Shown here: positions 1 through 8,201 of the stretch, piece after piece
How positions within the stretch are numbered: position 1 is the first letter of the stretch
Layout of the letters: every line of letters begins with the position of its first letter
DNA from: JAWPMV01 sp038527215
GTDB lineage: Bacteria; Bacteroidota; Bacteroidia; J057
DNA: 30,584 nt
Direction: 5' to 3'
Assembly: GCA_038527215.1 (NCBI GenBank)
Contig: JBCBGC010000102.1
Span: forward strand, 1-30,584
Translations under genes and position numbers: made by a program
The notes under the pieces: generated by a model
Databases searched by the model: none
Seen by the model: the letters and a program-made list of their open reading frames with translations, nothing else
Told to the model about the DNA's origin: nothing

Positions 1-82
1 GGTAAAAAGAGGCTTAATGCAAACGCAAGTCCCACATTATTTTAGTATCTTGAAAGGGTTACCCTACTAAAAAAGATAATTC

Positions 83-331
83 TTGAAATTTTTCCCCCTG
101 CCGAAAAGATCGCCTTACACGCCGATCTTTTTGGGTTTGATTTTTTCCCTCATGCTCCCCTTTTATCTTTCCCTGGCGATTCTTGCCACCTTCCTTTTTA
201 CCGGGACGGCCTTTCTCTACGCCTTGCGTCAGGATAAAAACAAACGACCCAAACAGGCCATCCTGATTTTCTTTTGGTTAACCCCGGTTTTTCTCCTGAT
301 CCTGGCCGTGTTCGCCTATATGCAGACTTGA
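83..331 (+). CDS. Small hydrophobic membrane protein (hypothetical)
   Basis: An open frame of 82 residues with two or three hydrophobic stretches (about residues 14-34, 32-48 and 59-80) separated by a basic loop (RQDKNKRPK), so probably a small inner-membrane protein. The only start near the frame's upstream stop (TAA at 77-79) is TTG at 83; the next ATG is at residue 24, inside a hydrophobic segment. It lies 58 bp before the symporter gene on the same strand and could be co-transcribed with it. I recognise no family. It could be real or a chance frame; the composition (positively charged loop between hydrophobic segments) favours real. Confidence 0.45.
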   Translation: MKFFPLPKRSPYTPIFLGLIFSLMLPFYLSLAILATFLFTGTAFLYALRQDKNKRPKQAILIFFWLTPVFLLILAVFAYMQT

Positions 332-389
332 AAGCATTTGGAGTCTTAGCCCATGGCGTTGTATCTTTTGCCAAAGGACTACTACTTAC

Positions 390-1991
390 ATGCTGACCCT
401 GCTGAGTTTTTTGGGTTTTACCCTCTTTGTTGCCTTATACGCTACCTACCGGCTGAAAAAAGACCGCCTTGACAGCGCAGAAGGTTATTTTCTAGGTGGC
501 CGTAGCCTGACCGGCTGGGTAATCGCCGGCTCCCTCCTCCTCACCAATATTTCTACCGAGCACCTGGTCGGCATGAATGGCAGCGCCTATAAAAACGGAG
601 CCATCATCATCGCCTGGGAAGTTACCTCTGCCCTCGCCCTGGTCATTGCAGCCCTGTACTTTGCGCCGCGCTACCTGAAAATGGGGCTCACCACCATACC
701 GGAATTTTTGGAAAAAAGGTTTGATGGGTTTACCCGAACCATCGTGGCTCTCCTGCTGATCCTTTCCATCATTGCCACCTTGCTGCCCATCGTCCTGTAC
801 ACAGGCGCCCTCAACATTGAGGCGCTGTTCGACATTTCAGGTTTGCTGGGTATTTCCGTTTCCCAAGGCATCTGGCTGAGCATTCTGGTGGTAGGCCTGC
901 TCGGTTCCCTGTATGCCATCTTTGGCGGCTTGAAAATGGTCGCCTATACCGACTTCCTCAATGGCATTGGCCTGATGCTGGCCGGACTGGCCGTGCCCTT
1001 TCTGGCTTTATGGGCCATCGGAGAGGGCCATCTCCTCCAGGGCCTGCAAACCGTCTTTGAACATGCGCCGGAAAAATTCAATGTCATCAGTTCCGAACCT
1101 TCTATCGGTCCTGGGTCCAGGGACGCCATTTTACCTTTCGAGGTATTGTTTACCGGCCTGATGATCAACCAGGTGTACTTCTGGGCCATGCATCAATCCA
1201 TCATCCAGCGGGCGCTAGGAGCGGTGAGTTTAAAGGAAGCACAAAAGGGGCTGCTATTTACCGGCTTACTCAAGGTGTTGATTCCGCTGGTGATCGTTTT
1301 GCCGGGCCTGATTGCCTTTTACTATTTTGGCGAAAGCCTGTACGAGACGCCCGACATGGCCTATCCCCTCCTGGTCAAAAAAGTGCTGCCTGCCTGGCTC
1401 ACGGGTTTCTTTATCGCTGTGCTGATGGGCGCGATTCTCAGCACCTTTAACTCTGCCCTCAACAGTGCCGCCACCCTCTTTAGTGTGGGCCTCTATAAGC
1501 GGTACGTCCGGCCGGCAGCGGGAGAAAAACAGGTCGTGCGCATCGGAAGGGCCTCATCTGCTTTCCTGGCAGTGTTTGGCATCCTGGTAGCGCCTTTTGT
1601 CGGGGACGCCCCCGACGGCTTATATCAACTCTTGCAACAACTAAACGGCATATTTTTTATTCCCATCGCCTCTGTAATCCTGGCAGGATTTCTTTTCCCG
1701 AGGGTTTCTGCTTTGGGCGCAAAAGCAGGCTTGTTGTTTGGCTTGGCTTTTTACGTGCTCATGAATTTTGCCTTCAAGGTAGACCTGCATTTTGTCCATA
1801 TCTGGGGGCTGGAACTGGTCCTCAATCTACTGGTCATGCATGTAGTTTCTTATTATTCTCCGGTAAAAAAAGCCTTCACCATGCAGGATGCCGGCGCCGT
1901 CAACCTCCAACCCTGGTCCTATGCCCAGGGGTTTAGTATCTTTCTCGTAATCCTGACCATCTTCATTTATATTTGGTTAGGGCAGGTTTAA
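390..1991 (+). CDS. Sodium:solute symporter (SSS/SLC5 family, YidK-like)
   Basis: A 533-residue polytopic membrane protein, about 14 hydrophobic helices, of the sodium/solute symporter family. From memory it resembles E. coli YidK along its whole length: the N-terminal YFLGGRSL motif (residues 33-40), the LTNISTEHLVGMNG segment (about 51-64), YLKMGLTTIPEFLEKRFDG, LYAIFGGLKMVAYTD, a SxxQR-type segment (HQSIIQRALG) and STFNSALNSAATLFS. It should import a sugar, polyol or similar solute with sodium across the inner membrane. The substrate cannot be read from sequence. The inositol oxygenase 514 bp downstream on the same strand makes inositol or a related polyol a reasonable guess. Start at ATG 390; the stop is followed within a few bases by a tandem repeat. 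Length is normal for the family. Confidence 0.92.
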   Translation: MLTLLSFLGFTLFVALYATYRLKKDRLDSAEGYFLGGRSLTGWVIAGSLLLTNISTEHLVGMNGSAYKNGAIIIAWEVTSALALVIAALYFAPRYLKMGLTTIPEFLEKRFDGFTRTIVALLLILSIIATLLPIVLYTGALNIEALFDISGLLGISVSQGIWLSILVVGLLGSLYAIFGGLKMVAYTDFLNGIGLMLAGLAVPFLALWAIGEGHLLQGLQTVFEHAPEKFNVISSEPSIGPGSRDAILPFEVLFTGLMINQVYFWAMHQSIIQRALGAVSLKEAQKGLLFTGLLKVLIPLVIVLPGLIAFYYFGESLYETPDMAYPLLVKKVLPAWLTGFFIAVLMGAILSTFNSALNSAATLFSVGLYKRYVRPAAGEKQVVRIGRASSAFLAVFGILVAPFVGDAPDGLYQLLQQLNGIFFIPIASVILAGFLFPRVSALGAKAGLLFGLAFYVLMNFAFKVDLHFVHIWGLELVLNLLVMHVVSYYSPVKKAFTMQDAGAVNLQPWSYAQGFSIFLVILTIFIYIWLGQV

Positions 1992-1998
1992 TGTGTCC

Positions 1999-2423
1999 GG
2001 GTACCATTTTTATCAAGAAAAAAGATACAAGAGACAATAAAAAACCACCAACCAAGACACAAAGAAACAAATGGCCATTCCCTGGTCCCGACTCAAATCA
2101 AGATTCCCTGGGGAGCCGGGGCGATGACGCTGCTGGGGTGAGGGGGGAGGACTAGTGCTGTGGCGCGGTTAGCAGCGTCTTGATGTTGCAGGGTACCTTT
2201 TTTATCAAGAAAAAAGATACAAGAGATAATTAAAAAATCACCAACCGAAGACACGAAAAAGCATATGTTCGTTCCCTCGAAGAAGGTTTCCCGACTCAAA
2301 TCAAGATTCCCAGAGGAGCCGGGGCTATGACGCTGCTGGGGTGAGGGGGGAGGACTAGTGCGTTGGCGCGGTTAGCAGCGTCTTGATGTTGCCGGGTACC
2401 TTTTTTATCAAGAAAAAAGGTAC
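1999..2423. repeat. Noncoding tandem repeat, two ~200 bp units plus a partial third
   Basis: Two long units (1999-2190, 192 bp; 2191-2393, 203 bp) and the first about 30 bp of a third (2394-2423) fill most of the 514 bp between the symporter and the inositol oxygenase. Each unit opens with GGGTACC and a 28-nt hairpin (2001-2028, 2193-2220, 2396-2423); in the third copy the arms GTACCTTTTTT and AAAAAAGGTAC pair perfectly. Each full unit also has a long-range stem, GACGCTGCT (2126-2134; 2329-2337) against AGCAGCGTC (2171-2179; 2374-2382). The middle of the unit (about 2041-2085 against 2231-2290) has diverged, with an 11-bp length difference, while the ends are nearly identical. Short frames inside it only translate the repeat. 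It may be a REP/MITE-like element, or act as a terminator for the symporter. Confidence 0.85.
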
Positions 2424-2505
2424 AAAAGATTGCTGATCAGGTAACAATCTAAATCAGTTCATAAGCCCTAATACCAGGGTAGCTTAAAATCACCTCATCA
2501 TCACC

Positions 2506-3324
2506 ATGGCAGAAGTAAAAAAAACATTCCGCAACTACCATCAGGGAGACATCACGGCAGCAGTCCGTGAACACTACCGCAAAATGCGGCTAAACCAAAC
2601 CTATGACTATGTGGCCCGCATGGAGCAGAAGTACCTGACCTATGACAAACCCATGATGCTTTGGGATGCCATGGAAAAGCTCAACGCATTAATCGACGTG
2701 AGCGACCCGGACCTGGACCTGCCCAATGTGCAACATTTGCTGCAATCAGCCGAAGCGCTCAGAGCGGATCAGCGGCCGGATTGGATGCAGTTGGTGGGCT
2801 TGATCCATGATTTGGGCAAGGTCATGTACCTCTGGGGCAGCGATGAAGATGGCACCAGCCAGGCTGAACAATGGGGCCTGGTAGGAGATGTTTTCGTGGT
2901 AGGATGTGCCTTACCCGATAGCGTGGTCTATCCGGAATTCAATGCCCTCAATCCGGATATGCAAAACCCCCGCTACGCCTCCGAAAACGGCATCTATGAA
3001 AGCGGCTGTGGACTGGATCAACTCACCCTGGCCTGGGGCCACGACGAGTACCTCTACCAGGTTTTGTCCCACCACCCAGAAAATCGTATCCCCAAGGCGG
3101 GCATGGTGATGATCAGGTATCATTCTTTCTACCCCTGGCATACCGGAGGCTCCTACCAGGACCTGCTCAGTGCAGAGGATGCCCAATACAAGGAGTGGAT
3201 TCTGGATTTTAACCGCTATGATCTTTATACTAAATCCCAACAGTTACACGAGCTCTCCGAGCTGAAAGAATACTACCTGCCCATTGCAGAAAAGTATCTG
3301 GGAACGGGTCCCATCTACTGGTAA
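2506..3324 (+). CDS. Myo-inositol oxygenase (MIOX)
   Basis: A 272-residue homologue of the diiron enzyme that cleaves myo-inositol with oxygen to D-glucuronate (EC 1.13.99.1), a cytosolic HD-domain-like protein. By alignment from memory with human MIOX, all six iron ligands are present: H77, H101 and D102 (in LIHDLGK), H179 (WGHDEY), H206 (RYHSFYPWH) and D239 (FNRYDLYTK); K105 matches the substrate-binding lysine. The N-terminal FRNY and C-terminal GPIYW match too. Start ATG at 2506; length is normal. It sits downstream of a YidK-like symporter, suggesting uptake then oxidation, but no glucuronate-processing gene (isomerase or reductase) is in the window. Its TAA directly abuts the stop codon of the convergent permease gene, with no terminator hairpin between them. 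Confidence 0.96.
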   Translation: MAEVKKTFRNYHQGDITAAVREHYRKMRLNQTYDYVARMEQKYLTYDKPMMLWDAMEKLNALIDVSDPDLDLPNVQHLLQSAEALRADQRPDWMQLVGLIHDLGKVMYLWGSDEDGTSQAEQWGLVGDVFVVGCALPDSVVYPEFNALNPDMQNPRYASENGIYESGCGLDQLTLAWGHDEYLYQVLSHHPENRIPKAGMVMIRYHSFYPWHTGGSYQDLLSAEDAQYKEWILDFNRYDLYTKSQQLHELSELKEYYLPIAEKYLGTGPIYW

Positions 3325-4455
3325 TCAGCTCCGCTTACGATAATTCATCACGGCCAGGGTGTTGATGACTACCGCGTAAATGCTCAGGGCCGTAATTTGG
3401 AATTGGATGTCCTGCCAGCCGGAGCCTTTGAGCATGACCGAGCGGATCACCTCAATGAAGTAGCGTACCGGATTCAGGTAGGTAATCTGCTGGGCCCAGT
3501 CGGGCATGTTTTCAATCGCGGTAAACATGCCACTGAGAAAAATGAAGATGACCAGAAAGAACCAGGAGATAAACATGGCCTGCTGCTGGGTTTCGGTGAA
3601 GGTGGAAACCAACAATCCCAGGCCCAGGATCACCCCCAGGTAAAGCACGGCTACCCCATAGAGCAAGGCAATGCTCCCTTCAAAGGGAATGTCGTACAGC
3701 AACCAGCCTACCATCAGGCCGATGCTCAACATCACCAGGCCGATCACCAGAAAGGGCAGCAGCTTACCAATGATAAATTGGTATTTCCGGATCGGCGTTA
3801 CGTTGATCTGCTCAATGGTGCCCATTTCTTTTTCCCGGACAATATTCATGGCGCACAGAAAACTCCCGACCATGGTTACCAGCAAGGCCAGAATGCCTGG
3901 TACCATAAAGGTTTTATAATCCATTTTGGGATTGAACCAGTGGGAATAGGTGAGCTCCATTTGACTGGAGGAGGCCCTGAGGCTGGCCTCGATGAATTGA
4001 GGGCCATAGTCAGCCCGTATTTCCTGGTTAAAGGCCTGGATGAGCTGCCCCGCGTAAGCTGAAGCCAAGCCTCCTTTCACGCCATCGATGGCGTTAACCA
4101 GGAGTTGGAGACTGGCCTCATCCTCTCGAAACAAGCCCCGTTCAAAACCGGCCGGAATCTGAAGGATAATATCCGCTTCATCCGCCTTTAAGGCATCTTC
4201 AGCATCCATGGGATTAAAACTGGCCCCCACCAGTTGGAAATAAGGCGAGCCCTGAAATTTTCCGATCAGCCGCTCAGAAAGCGGGGATTGGTCCCGGTCC
4301 ACGAGAAACAATTGCAGGTTTTTCACCTCAAAGTTCGCAGCGTAGGCCAAAATAATCAGCTGGACGATTGGGGCAATAAAGATGATCGGCAACAGGGCTT
4401 TGTTACGGAAGATCTGCCGGAATTCTTTATACAAAATGAAACTTATGGTACGCAT
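3325..4455 (-). CDS. ABC-2 type transporter permease (YbhR-like)
   Basis: A 376-residue inner-membrane permease of the ABC-2 family: one N-terminal membrane helix (about residues 22-42), a large extracytoplasmic domain (about 45-175), then five helices. The conserved REKEMGTIEQINVTPI segment follows the second helix, and LSGMFTAIENMP precedes the last membrane segment, both typical of YbhS/YbhR permeases. It is the last gene of the efflux operon, 12 bp after the other permease, and is paralogous to it. The pair should form the membrane channel driven by the two ATPases upstream and exports a drug or toxic compound to the adaptor and outer-membrane protein. Substrate unknown. Confidence 0.93.
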   Translation of the reverse strand: MRTISFILYKEFRQIFRNKALLPIIFIAPIVQLIILAYAANFEVKNLQLFLVDRDQSPLSERLIGKFQGSPYFQLVGASFNPMDAEDALKADEADIILQIPAGFERGLFREDEASLQLLVNAIDGVKGGLASAYAGQLIQAFNQEIRADYGPQFIEASLRASSSQMELTYSHWFNPKMDYKTFMVPGILALLVTMVGSFLCAMNIVREKEMGTIEQINVTPIRKYQFIIGKLLPFLVIGLVMLSIGLMVGWLLYDIPFEGSIALLYGVAVLYLGVILGLGLLVSTFTETQQQAMFISWFFLVIFIFLSGMFTAIENMPDWAQQITYLNPVRYFIEVIRSVMLKGSGWQDIQFQITALSIYAVVINTLAVMNYRKRS

Positions 4456-4467
4456 AAGGGCAGGTGA

Positions 4468-5583
4468 TTATTCGAGTCGAATCTTAAATTTTCGCATACT
4501 TACCAACATGAAAAAGAGGGTAAATCCTATCAGGATCAGGGTTTCCATCCAGAGGCTTCCCAGGCCCGAACCTTTGAGCATGACGTCTTTCACGATGATG
4601 ATAAACCACTTGGCAGGGATGATATTGGAGATGTACTGAAGCGGAAGGGGCATGTTCTCAATCGGAAACATGAAGCCGGAAAGCAAGATGGTCGGTAACA
4701 TCAGGGCCATCAAAGAAATCATCAGCGCCACCTGCTGGGAATCGGTAGCCGTAGAGATCAAAATTCCCAGGGACAAAGCCGCAATGATGAAGAGGGCACT
4801 TTCAAAAGCCAGCAGTAAGATGCTGCCTTTGATCGGTACGCCGAAGACAAAATAGCCGAGAAATAAGATGAGGGTCGCATTGAGCATGGAGAGGAAAATA
4901 TAGGGGCTCACCTTTGCCAGGATTACCTGAATGGGCTTCATGGGCGAAGCCAGTAATACTTCCATGGTGCCCATTTCTTTTTCCCGGGTAATGGAAATAG
5001 AAGTCATCATGGCTGAAACCAGCATCAGGATAATGGTGATCAATCCTGGGACGAACAGGAATACGCCTTTGAGTTCAGGATTATAGCGCATGCGAGGCTC
5101 CACGGAGATGGTCATCGGCGGAGCTTCCCCACCCGCTTCCTGCATGCGCTCTTGCTGGTAGTCCAGAATGATGCCCGAGGCATAATTAAGCAGGGTATTG
5201 CCAATATTGGGGTCTGTAGCATCGGTAACTACCTGTACCCCAGCGGTCCCCTCCCGCTGCAGGTTTTGGTCAAAATCTGGCGTAAAGGCGATCGCTAGTT
5301 TTATTTCTCCCGCCTTGAAGGCATCCTCTATTTCCCGTACATCCTCCAGTTCTCTGGCCAAATGAAAATAGCCTGAAGCCAGGAGCTTTTCCCGAATTCT
5401 GAGGGTGGCCTCGTCATGATGAGGGGTCACCAAGGCGATATTGGCTTCCCGAATTTCATTGGTAACGGCATAGCCAAAGAGCAGAATCTGCGCCAGGGGC
5501 ATGCCAAAGAGAATCAACAGGGTTCGTTGGTCCCGAAATATGTGGAACCACTCTTTTTTGACAAATCCTAAGAATCTTTTCAT
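4468..5583 (-). CDS. ABC-2 type transporter permease (YbhS-like)
   Basis: A 371-residue ABC-2 permease. Helix 1 (about residues 21-41, LLILFGMPLAQILLFGYAV) is followed by a large extracytoplasmic domain and then five helices; TREKEMGTMEVLLASPMKP follows helix 2 and LSGFMFPIENMP lies near the C-terminal end. It starts 11 bp after the ATPase stop codon and ends 12 bp before the second permease, so is translated from the same message. Together with that paralogue it forms the inner-membrane half of a tripartite exporter of the YbhFSR type. Not all relatives are drug pumps, so the cargo is open. Confidence 0.93.
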   Translation of the reverse strand: MKRFLGFVKKEWFHIFRDQRTLLILFGMPLAQILLFGYAVTNEIREANIALVTPHHDEATLRIREKLLASGYFHLARELEDVREIEDAFKAGEIKLAIAFTPDFDQNLQREGTAGVQVVTDATDPNIGNTLLNYASGIILDYQQERMQEAGGEAPPMTISVEPRMRYNPELKGVFLFVPGLITIILMLVSAMMTSISITREKEMGTMEVLLASPMKPIQVILAKVSPYIFLSMLNATLILFLGYFVFGVPIKGSILLLAFESALFIIAALSLGILISTATDSQQVALMISLMALMLPTILLSGFMFPIENMPLPLQYISNIIPAKWFIIIVKDVMLKGSGLGSLWMETLILIGFTLFFMLVSMRKFKIRLE

Positions 5584-5594
5584 CGCAAAAACGC

Positions 5595-6329
5595 TTATTG
5601 GGCCACCGGGCGAGCCAATTTGACAAAAACTTCATCCATGTCCTGCGCGGCAAACTGCGCCTTCAATTCGGGGGGCGTGCCCATTGCTTCTATGCGACCA
5701 TCTACCATGATAGAGACCCGGTCACAATACTCGGCCTCATCCATATAGTGGGTGGTTACAAAAACCGTGGTGCCAGCCCGAGCCGCAGTATAGATCAGGT
5801 CCCAGAACTGTCGACGGGTAATAGGGTCAACCCCTCCGGTAGGTTCATCCAGAAAGACGATCGATGGGTCATGCAAAATAGCCGTAGAAAAGGCCAGCTT
5901 TTGTTTCCAGCCCAGGGGCAGGGATTTAATCAGCTGATCTTTCACCTCTTCCAATCCCAGGCGAGCGAGGAGTTCTGCCGTTTTTTCCCGGATCAGTTTG
6001 CGCTTTAGTCCGTAAATCCCGCCGTAGAAATAGATATTCTCCGCGACAGTGAGGTCCTCATACAGCGAGAATTTCTGGCTCATGTACCCAATGTGGCGTT
6101 TGATATCCTCCGTCTGTCGGTAGACATCATAGCCCGCAATTTCCGCGGTTCCCCCACTGGGTCGCAGGAGGCCACAGAGCATGCGGATAGCCGTCGTTTT
6201 ACCGGCGCCATTGGCCCCGAGGAAGCCAAATATTTCTCCTTTGCTTACCGAGAAAGTGATCTTATCCACGGCGGTAAAGTCACCAAAGGTTTTGGTCAAC
6301 TCCTGAGCTTGTATAGAGTATTCCATCAT
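5595..6329 (-). CDS. ABC transporter ATP-binding protein (second ATPase)
   Basis: A 244-residue ABC ATPase with Walker A (GANGAGKTT), a Q-loop (GYMSQKFSLYEDLTV), Walker B (IVFLDEPTGGVD) and an H-loop (VTTHYMDEAE). The signature motif is unusual, LPLGWKQ instead of LSGGQ; as I recall this is common in the second ATPase half of YbhF-like proteins. ATG at 6329 directly follows the TAA of the preceding ATPase; a second ATG at 6326 is also possible. E. coli YbhF fuses two such ATPases in one chain, and here they are separate genes, one beside the other. It should power export by the two ABC-2 permeases downstream. Confidence 0.94.
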   Translation of the reverse strand: MMEYSIQAQELTKTFGDFTAVDKITFSVSKGEIFGFLGANGAGKTTAIRMLCGLLRPSGGTAEIAGYDVYRQTEDIKRHIGYMSQKFSLYEDLTVAENIYFYGGIYGLKRKLIREKTAELLARLGLEEVKDQLIKSLPLGWKQKLAFSTAILHDPSIVFLDEPTGGVDPITRRQFWDLIYTAARAGTTVFVTTHYMDEAEYCDRVSIMVDGRIEAMGTPPELKAQFAAQDMDEVFVKLARPVAQ

Positions 6330-7259
6330 TTACATGGGTTGATGAAGGGGTTGCTGTTCCATAAGGGCCATGAAGCAATCTTCAATATTGGCTCGAATCG
6401 GCTGGATCTCTACGGCCGAAAGCCCCTGCTCCATCAAATGGGCTTTCATTTTGGCAGGATCCAGTTCCGGATCTTGGTCAGTGTAGTGTACCGCGTCGCC
6501 AAAGGCATGCACGGAATGCCGGGAAGGGAAGGCCCTCAGGGTCTGCAACAACCCATAGGTATCCGCCGCCTTGACCTCCCACAGTGGCCTGGGGAAGGCT
6601 TTGATCAGGTTTTCTGGGGTATCTACCTGCATGACTTGTCCCTCCTGCATGAGGGCCACACGCTCACACCGGCTGGCTTCATCCATATAAGGGGTGGAGA
6701 CCAGCATGGTGATGCCGTGCGCTTTGAGGCTATCCAGCATATCCCAGAACTCCCGCCGGGAAACGGCGTCCACCCCTGTGGTCGGTTCATCCAGGAAGAG
6801 GATTTCCGGCCGGTGGATCAGGGCGCAGCTCAAAGCCAGCTTTTGTTTCATGCCACCGGAAAGGGCTCCTGCTTTGCGGTGCTTAAAGGGCTCGATCTGC
6901 GCATAAATGCCTTTTACCAGGTCATAATTCTCAGCCAGGCTGGTCCCGAAGAGCGTGGCGAAGAGTTCGATGTTTTCCTGCACGCTCAAGTCGTAATACA
7001 AAGAAAAGCGACCGGGCATATAACCGAGGATTTTCCGAATCTTTCGATACTGCTTTACGACCTCATGCCCTAGTACCGTAGCCTCGCCCGAATCGGCCAA
7101 CATGAGGGTGGCCAGGATGCGAATCAGGGTAGTTTTACCCGCGCCATCTGGCCCAATCAACCCAAATAATTCTCCCTCCCGGACGCTCAGATTGATTTCC
7201 TTTAGGGCCTGGGTAGCACCAAAGGCTTTGGAAAGCTTGCGGATTTCTATGGCATTCAT
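6330..7259 (-). CDS. ABC transporter ATP-binding protein (first ATPase)
   Basis: A 309-residue ABC ATPase. Walker A lies at about residues 36-44 (GPDGAGKTT), the signature is LSGGMKQ, Walker B is ILFLDEPTTGVD and the D-loop region VDAVSRREFWD follows. The last 80 residues form an extra C-terminal domain (PLWEVKAADTYGLL onward), as in DrrA/YbhF-type ATPases. Its ATG overlaps the TGA of the adaptor gene by 4 bp and its stop touches the start of the second ATPase, pointing to translational coupling. It corresponds to the N-terminal half of YbhF. GPDGAGKTT, with Asp in place of Asn, is typical of that half. Confidence 0.94.
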   Translation of the reverse strand: MNAIEIRKLSKAFGATQALKEINLSVREGELFGLIGPDGAGKTTLIRILATLMLADSGEATVLGHEVVKQYRKIRKILGYMPGRFSLYYDLSVQENIELFATLFGTSLAENYDLVKGIYAQIEPFKHRKAGALSGGMKQKLALSCALIHRPEILFLDEPTTGVDAVSRREFWDMLDSLKAHGITMLVSTPYMDEASRCERVALMQEGQVMQVDTPENLIKAFPRPLWEVKAADTYGLLQTLRAFPSRHSVHAFGDAVHYTDQDPELDPAKMKAHLMEQGLSAVEIQPIRANIEDCFMALMEQQPLHQPM

Positions 7260-8191
7260 AAGCCTGCTTCATTAGGCTCAGGGTCGGTTTGAGCCAGTCC
7301 TTTTCCGGAAAAGTTCACCTCTCCGGGCATCCCAATCCTCAGGTCTCCTGCATTGGGGACCCGGATTTTAACCGCGTACACCAGATTGACGCGCTCCTCC
7401 TTGGTCTGAATGATTTTCGGGGTAAACTCCGCTGCTTGCGACACCCAACTGACCGTTCCGCTTTTTTCCTGAAATCCTTCCGCACCGGCATCTATCAGCA
7501 CTTCTACCTCTTGTCCGGGACTCACCCCTTCGAGGGTTTGAGCAGAGGCATACACCCGAAGGATGAGGTGGCGGGTATCAGCCAGTTTGTAAAGGGGGCG
7601 GCCCATCATGGTGACTTCCATGGGCTCGGCAAAGGTCGTCAGGACCTGGCCTGCCTGAGGGTTGCGGATCACACTCCGCTGGATCTGATCATCTATCTGG
7701 GCGATCTGGGCTCTAAGCGGAGCCACCTCTGAGCTAATGCCCCGGTTGGCCGTCTGCAAGGAGCTGATATGCGCTAAACGCTGCCGCTCAATCACATCAT
7801 ACTGCCCGGTCAGGTCATCTAGTTGCTTTGGGGTCGCGGCCCCATCTGCCAGCAATTTTTCCAGGCGCTGAATCTCCCGGTCCAGGTTCTTCTTTTGTTC
7901 TTCATAGACCCGATTTTGGGCTTCTACTCCCTGTAATTTCCCTAAAACCGCTGCGATGGTAGCCCGCAATTGTTGGCGTTTCAGGTCCAGCTGGGTCGTA
8001 TCTATGTATCCAACTACCTGATTGGCTTCCAACCACTGCCCTTCTTCGACCTGGAAGGTCATGAGCTTTCCGGTATTTTCAGCTGAAACCAACAGCTCTT
8101 TGGCCTCGAAGTTGCCGAAGGCGTCTGAACGAGCTTCCTCCTGCTGGCAAGCCAGACCAAATAGACAGAGGAAAAAAATAGAATATCTCAT
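7256..8191 (-). CDS. HlyD-family efflux adaptor, probable lipoprotein (YbhG-like)
   Basis: A 311-residue membrane-fusion protein of the HlyD/YbhG type. The frame is open further upstream to 8260, but the ATG at 8191 gives a clean lipoprotein signal (MRYSIFFLCLFGLAC, Cys at residue 15), so I choose that start. A biotinyl-lipoyl-like half motif follows (GKLMTFQVEEGQWLEANQVVG), then a coiled-coil hairpin (about residues 70-165) rich in Gln, Arg and Leu, the second lipoyl half (QRSVIRNPQAGQVLTTF) and a beta-barrel domain. It should bridge the inner-membrane ABC exporter and the outer-membrane TolC-like protein. It begins 10 bp after that gene's stop and overlaps the ATPase start by 4 bp. Confidence 0.9.
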   Translation of the reverse strand: MRYSIFFLCLFGLACQQEEARSDAFGNFEAKELLVSAENTGKLMTFQVEEGQWLEANQVVGYIDTTQLDLKRQQLRATIAAVLGKLQGVEAQNRVYEEQKKNLDREIQRLEKLLADGAATPKQLDDLTGQYDVIERQRLAHISSLQTANRGISSEVAPLRAQIAQIDDQIQRSVIRNPQAGQVLTTFAEPMEVTMMGRPLYKLADTRHLILRVYASAQTLEGVSPGQEVEVLIDAGAEGFQEKSGTVSWVSQAAEFTPKIIQTKEERVNLVYAVKIRVPNAGDLRIGMPGEVNFSGKGLAQTDPEPNEAGL

Positions 8192-8201
8192 GGGATTATG
8201 A

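Noticed and set aside
1..82. Possible end of an upstream gene (frame ending in TAG at 43-45, or another ending at 68-70)
   Set aside because: Too short to choose a frame or recognise a protein; left unannotated.
1973..2155. A 60-residue frame at the end of the symporter gene running into the repeat, and a 68-residue antisense frame at 2093-2299
   Set aside because: They only translate the tandem repeat and would differ between the units because of the 11-bp length change.
1999..2423. Tandem repeat considered as a CRISPR array
   Set aside because: Units are about 200 bp, there is no short repeat with unique spacers, and no cas gene is nearby.
5595..6329. Degenerate ABC signature (LPLGWKQ) in the second ATPase as a sign of an inactive subunit
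   Set aside because: As far as I recall this variant is ordinary in YbhF-type second ATPases; Walker A, Walker B and the H-loop are intact.
6093..7073. A long open frame (326 residues) on the + strand opposite the two ABC ATPases
   Set aside because: It lies fully antisense to two clear ATPase genes, has no recognisable family pattern and a composition (many His, Gly, Pro) typical of an antisense shadow.
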